This document shows, in pieces, positions 61,532 to 64,000 of a stretch of DNA of 64,000 nt (within the stretch, counting starts at the first letter, position 1; each line of letters begins with the position of its first letter). This DNA is from Burkholderia lata (lineage in GTDB: Bacteria > Pseudomonadota > Gammaproteobacteria > Burkholderiales > Burkholderiaceae): the NCBI RefSeq assembly GCF_902499335.1, contig NZ_CABVQK010000006.1:62001-126000 (forward strand). Reading direction: 5' to 3'. Under the pieces are notes generated by a model. That model saw only the letters and a list, made by a program, of their open reading frames with translations, was not told where the DNA came from and did not search any database. The translations under genes and the position numbers were made by a program.

Positions 61532-62965
61532 TCAACCGCCCTTGCGGACCGAAGGCTGTGCGACGAGCTCGCCGAGCACACGGATCGCGCGCTCGATGTC
61601 GCGGCTCCACGGATGGCCGAAGTTCACGCGCACGCAACGCTCGAAGCCGTGCGCGGCCGAAAACAGCGGCCCGGGCGCAAAGCTGATCCCGCGTGCGATC
61701 GCCTGGCGATGCAACTCCATCGCGTCGATCGCGTCCGGAAACGCGAGCCACAGAAAATAGCCGCCTTCGGGCCGCACCCACTCGACGCCGGCCGGCAGCC
61801 AGCGCCGCAGCGCGTCGTCCATCTGGTCGAGCTGCGTGTGCAGCGCGCCGCGCAGCTTGCGAAGGTGCCGGTCGTAGCCGCCGTGCTCGAGATAGTTCGC
61901 GATACCGACCTGCGCGGGAATGCTGGCCGACAGCGTCGTCATCAGCTTGAGCCGCTGCACCTTCTCCGCGAACCGGCCGGCGGCGGCCCAGCCGATCCGG
62001 TAGCCGGGCGCGAGCGTCTTCGAGAACGAACTGCAGTGCATCACGAGGCCGTGTCGATCGAACGCGCGCGCGGGCAGCGGATAGTCGGGGCCGAAATGCA
62101 GCTCGCCGTACACGTCGTCCTCGATCAGCGGCACGTCGCGCGCGGCGAGCAACTCGACGAGCGCGCGCTTTTTCTCGGCGGACAGCGTGACGCCGGTCGG
62201 ATTCTGGAAATTGGTCATGAACCAGCACGCGCGGATGTCGTGCCGGTCGAGCGCGTGCGCGAGCGCATCGAGATCGAGGCCCGTGCGCGGATCGACGGGA
62301 ATCTCCACCGCGCGCAGGTCGAGCCGCTCGATTGCCTGCAGTGCCGCATAGAAGCCGGGCGCCTCGACGGCCACGACGTCGCCGGGCCGCGTGACGGCCA
62401 TCAGGCACAGGTTCAGCGCTTCGAGCGCGCCGTTCGTGACGACGATCTCGTCGATGGGCTGTGAGATGCCCGTCGCGAGATAGCGCCGGGCGATCTGCTG
62501 GCGCAGTGCCTCGTTGCCGGGCGGCAGGTCGACGACCGTGCTCCACGGGCTGACGAGCCGGGTGGCCTGCGCGAGCGATTTCGCGAGACGCGGCAGCGGA
62601 AACAGTTGCGGCGACGGGAAGGCGGAGCCGAGCGGCACGATGCCGGGTTGCGTGGCCGCATCGAGGACGGAGAACACGAGGCTGCTGATGTCGACCTTGC
62701 GCGTGGCGCCGGGACGGCTTGCGCGGCGCTTGGCAGCGGGGCTCGCCTCCGGCGTGGCGCCCGGCGCGACGTAGTAGCCCGAGCGTTCGCGTGCGCGGAT
62801 CAGCCCCCACTGTTCGAGCAGGTAGTACGCGCGAAACACCGTCGACTGGCTCACGCCGTGCTGCGCGATGATCTGCCGCAGCGACGGCAGGCGCGTGCCG
62901 ACGGCGAGGTTGCCGTTGCGGATGTCGTCGGCGATCGTGTGGGCGAGGGTTTCGTAGCGTTTCAT
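61532..62965 (-). CDS. MocR-type regulator / PLP-dependent aminotransferase family protein
   Basis: ATG 62965 (MKRYETLAHTIADDIRNGNL) opens a GntR helix-turn-helix (residues 1-75, with LRQIIAQHGVSQSTVFRAYY) joined to a fold-type I aminotransferase domain. That domain shows YLEHGGYDRHLRKLRGALH, LIEDDVYGELHFGPDYPLP and the PLP-Lys segment SSFSKTLAPGYRIGW. It has 477 residues. Such proteins are amino-acid or vitamin-B6 linked regulators. It is a second MocR in the window and is on the same strand as the MFS permease upstream, a possible target. Confidence 0.9.
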   Translation of the reverse strand: MKRYETLAHTIADDIRNGNLAVGTRLPSLRQIIAQHGVSQSTVFRAYYLLEQWGLIRARERSGYYVAPGATPEASPAAKRRASRPGATRKVDISSLVFSVLDAATQPGIVPLGSAFPSPQLFPLPRLAKSLAQATRLVSPWSTVVDLPPGNEALRQQIARRYLATGISQPIDEIVVTNGALEALNLCLMAVTRPGDVVAVEAPGFYAALQAIERLDLRAVEIPVDPRTGLDLDALAHALDRHDIRACWFMTNFQNPTGVTLSAEKKRALVELLAARDVPLIEDDVYGELHFGPDYPLPARAFDRHGLVMHCSSFSKTLAPGYRIGWAAAGRFAEKVQRLKLMTTLSASIPAQVGIANYLEHGGYDRHLRKLRGALHTQLDQMDDALRRWLPAGVEWVRPEGGYFLWLAFPDAIDAMELHRQAIARGISFAPGPLFSAAHGFERCVRVNFGHPWSRDIERAIRVLGELVAQPSVRKGG

Positions 62966-63051
62966 CGGCGAGGGTGGCGCGCGCCGTCGCCGCGCGCGGG
63001 CCGGAGTGGCGCCGCGCCGGCGGGCGCGGCTCATTGTCCGATGCGCGGCCC

Positions 63052-63088
63052 GAAAAGGAAAGCGCGGGCGCGTCGGCCGCGCTTTCCT
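63052..63088 (-). terminator. Intrinsic terminator of the right-edge MFS gene
   Basis: On the minus strand AGGAAAGCGCGG (63088-63077) pairs with CCGCGCTTTCCT (63067-63056), a 12-base perfect stem with a nine-base loop. TTTT (63055-63052) follows. It lies seven bases after the MFS stop and before the MocR gene. Confidence 0.8.
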
Positions 63089-63094
63089 GCCGCG

Positions 63095-64000
63095 TCAGGC
63101 CGCGTTCGGCTCGACGTTTCGCGGGTTCGCACCGCCGCGCAGCGGCGGCAACGGCTCGACCTTGCCGACGATGAACAGGTACGACAGTGCGCCGACCACG
63201 CACAACGCACCGGCCACCGCGAGCGGCACGACGAACGAGCCCTTCGTGATCGACAGCATCACGCCCGTGAACGTCGTGATGAAGATTCCCGCGAGGTTGC
63301 CCGCGAAGTTCTGGATGCCGCCGAGCGATGCGACATGCGCCGGCGTCGGCGCGACTTCGCCGACGAGCGTCCACACGTTGGCGCCCGCGAACGACAGGCT
63401 CGCATAAGCCAGCGCGAACAGGCCGAGGCAGGCCCACACGCTTTCGACGAACGCCGACAGCGCGATCGACGAAGACAGCAGCATCCCGAGCACGAGGCAG
63501 GTCTTGCGCGCGGCGGTCGCGCTCCAGCCACGGCGGAACAGGCTGTCCGACACATAGCCGCCGAGCCAGCCGCCCGGAATCGCGAGCAGCGCGGGCAGCA
63601 TGCCCCACGTGCCGAGCGACGCGAGCGAGAAGCCGCGCGATTGCAGCAGGTAGCTCGGGAACCACGTGATGAAGAAGTAGATCGCGAAGTTCAGGCAGAA
63701 CAGGCCGATCATCATGCCCCACACGGTGCGGTAGCGGAACAGGTCGAGCCACGACACCTTCGGGCCGTCGGTTGCGGCCGCAACGGTCGGTGCACCGCGT
63801 TGCGCGAGCAGTGCATCGACGGCGTCGGGCGCGATCGCGCGATAGCGTTCCGGGTCGCGATAGATGAACCACCACGCCAGTGCCCACACGATGCCGATGC
63901 CGCCCGTGATCACGAACGACCCGCGCCAGCCGACGATCGAGATCAGCCAGGCGACGAGCGGCAGCGACAGCGCCGAGCCGACGCGTGAACCGCTGTCGAA
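63095..64000 (-). CDS. MFS transporter, ACS family (5' end outside window)
   Basis: About 301 C-terminal residues are present, stop at 63095. Helices show WGMMIGLFCLNFAIYFFITWFP and GTWGMLPALLAIPGGWLGGYVSD, then GGIQNFAGNLAGIFITTFTG, the ACS pattern also seen in the transporter at the left edge (FFITWFP). Likely substrates are sugar acids, tartrate or similar anions. The N-terminus lies to the right of the window, so regulation cannot be judged. A strong terminator follows it. Confidence 0.87.
   Translation of the reverse strand, partial: FDSGSRVGSALSLPLVAWLISIVGWRGSFVITGGIGIVWALAWWFIYRDPERYRAIAPDAVDALLAQRGAPTVAAATDGPKVSWLDLFRYRTVWGMMIGLFCLNFAIYFFITWFPSYLLQSRGFSLASLGTWGMLPALLAIPGGWLGGYVSDSLFRRGWSATAARKTCLVLGMLLSSSIALSAFVESVWACLGLFALAYASLSFAGANVWTLVGEVAPTPAHVASLGGIQNFAGNLAGIFITTFTGVMLSITKGSFVVPLAVAGALCVVGALSYLFIVGKVEPLPPLRGGANPRNVEPNAA

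Overview
The window is GC-rich with strong third-position G/C bias and mixed transporters, LysR, LacI, AraC and MocR regulators, and a paaH-paaK cluster. This and the MprF-AcvB and NasST loci point to a Burkholderia chromosome, probably of the cepacia complex (inference from gene content; no 16S or other marker is present). There are no rRNA, tRNA, phage, IS or CRISPR elements. The only base-composition departure is an AT-richer stretch near 29.9-31.2 kb.

Layout. 1-9.3 kb: two adjacent acid-catabolism clusters. One is a LysR gene divergent from a 2-hydroxyacid dehydrogenase and an MFS permease that runs off the left edge. The other is a TRAP transporter, LacI regulator, second 2-hydroxyacid dehydrogenase and amidohydrolase operon with a LacI-type operator in front. 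9.9-13.1 kb: a two-gene envelope locus (coiled-coil membrane protein plus a solute-binding/LysM fusion) facing a ChaA-type cation antiporter. 13.6-18.2 kb: phenylacetate genes paaH and paaK, an enoyl-CoA hydratase and MarC, behind a TetR-type palindrome. 18.4-23.1 kb: aldo/keto reductase, CPBP protease, VC0807-type protein and an orphan histidine kinase. 23.6-29.9 kb: a butanediol-type dehydrogenase with a sigma-54 style promoter, an MFS permease, a DUF3331 protein, a double GNAT protein and a MocR regulator. 30.3-39.5 kb: CPBP protease, lipoprotein, HtrA-type protease, a candidate uORF/attenuator before a Bcr/CflA pump, DUF4303, FAH hydrolase, AraC regulator, YkgJ-type protein and a uracil-DNA glycosylase homologue.

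39.7-51.4 kb is the most interesting region: the complete assimilatory nitrate system. NasS (nitrate sensor), NasT (ANTAR antiterminator) and CobA (siroheme methyltransferase) lie on the minus strand. NarK-type transporter, NirB, NirD and a 1395-residue nitrate reductase fused to a CysJ-like flavoprotein lie on the plus strand. The 665-base divergent region holds two NtrC-like sites flanked by two outward sigma-54 promoters. Each predicted transcript begins with the same RNA order: a hexaloop hairpin (AACGGC), a GCCCG/CGGGC hairpin, and a second hexaloop hairpin (AACGGY) whose 3' half is also the 5' leg of a terminator or terminator-like stem. Spacings match to within one nucleotide. This reads as a two-headed NasT-controlled antitermination switch that coordinates nitrate uptake and reduction with siroheme supply.

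51.5-64 kb: SDR and GlcG-like genes divergent from LysR, a small secreted protein, mprF-acvB (lysyl-phosphatidylglycerol synthesis and hydrolysis), a short sulfite-reductase operon (hypothetical Cys-rich protein, cysI, DUF934), a second MocR regulator and an MFS permease cut by the right edge.
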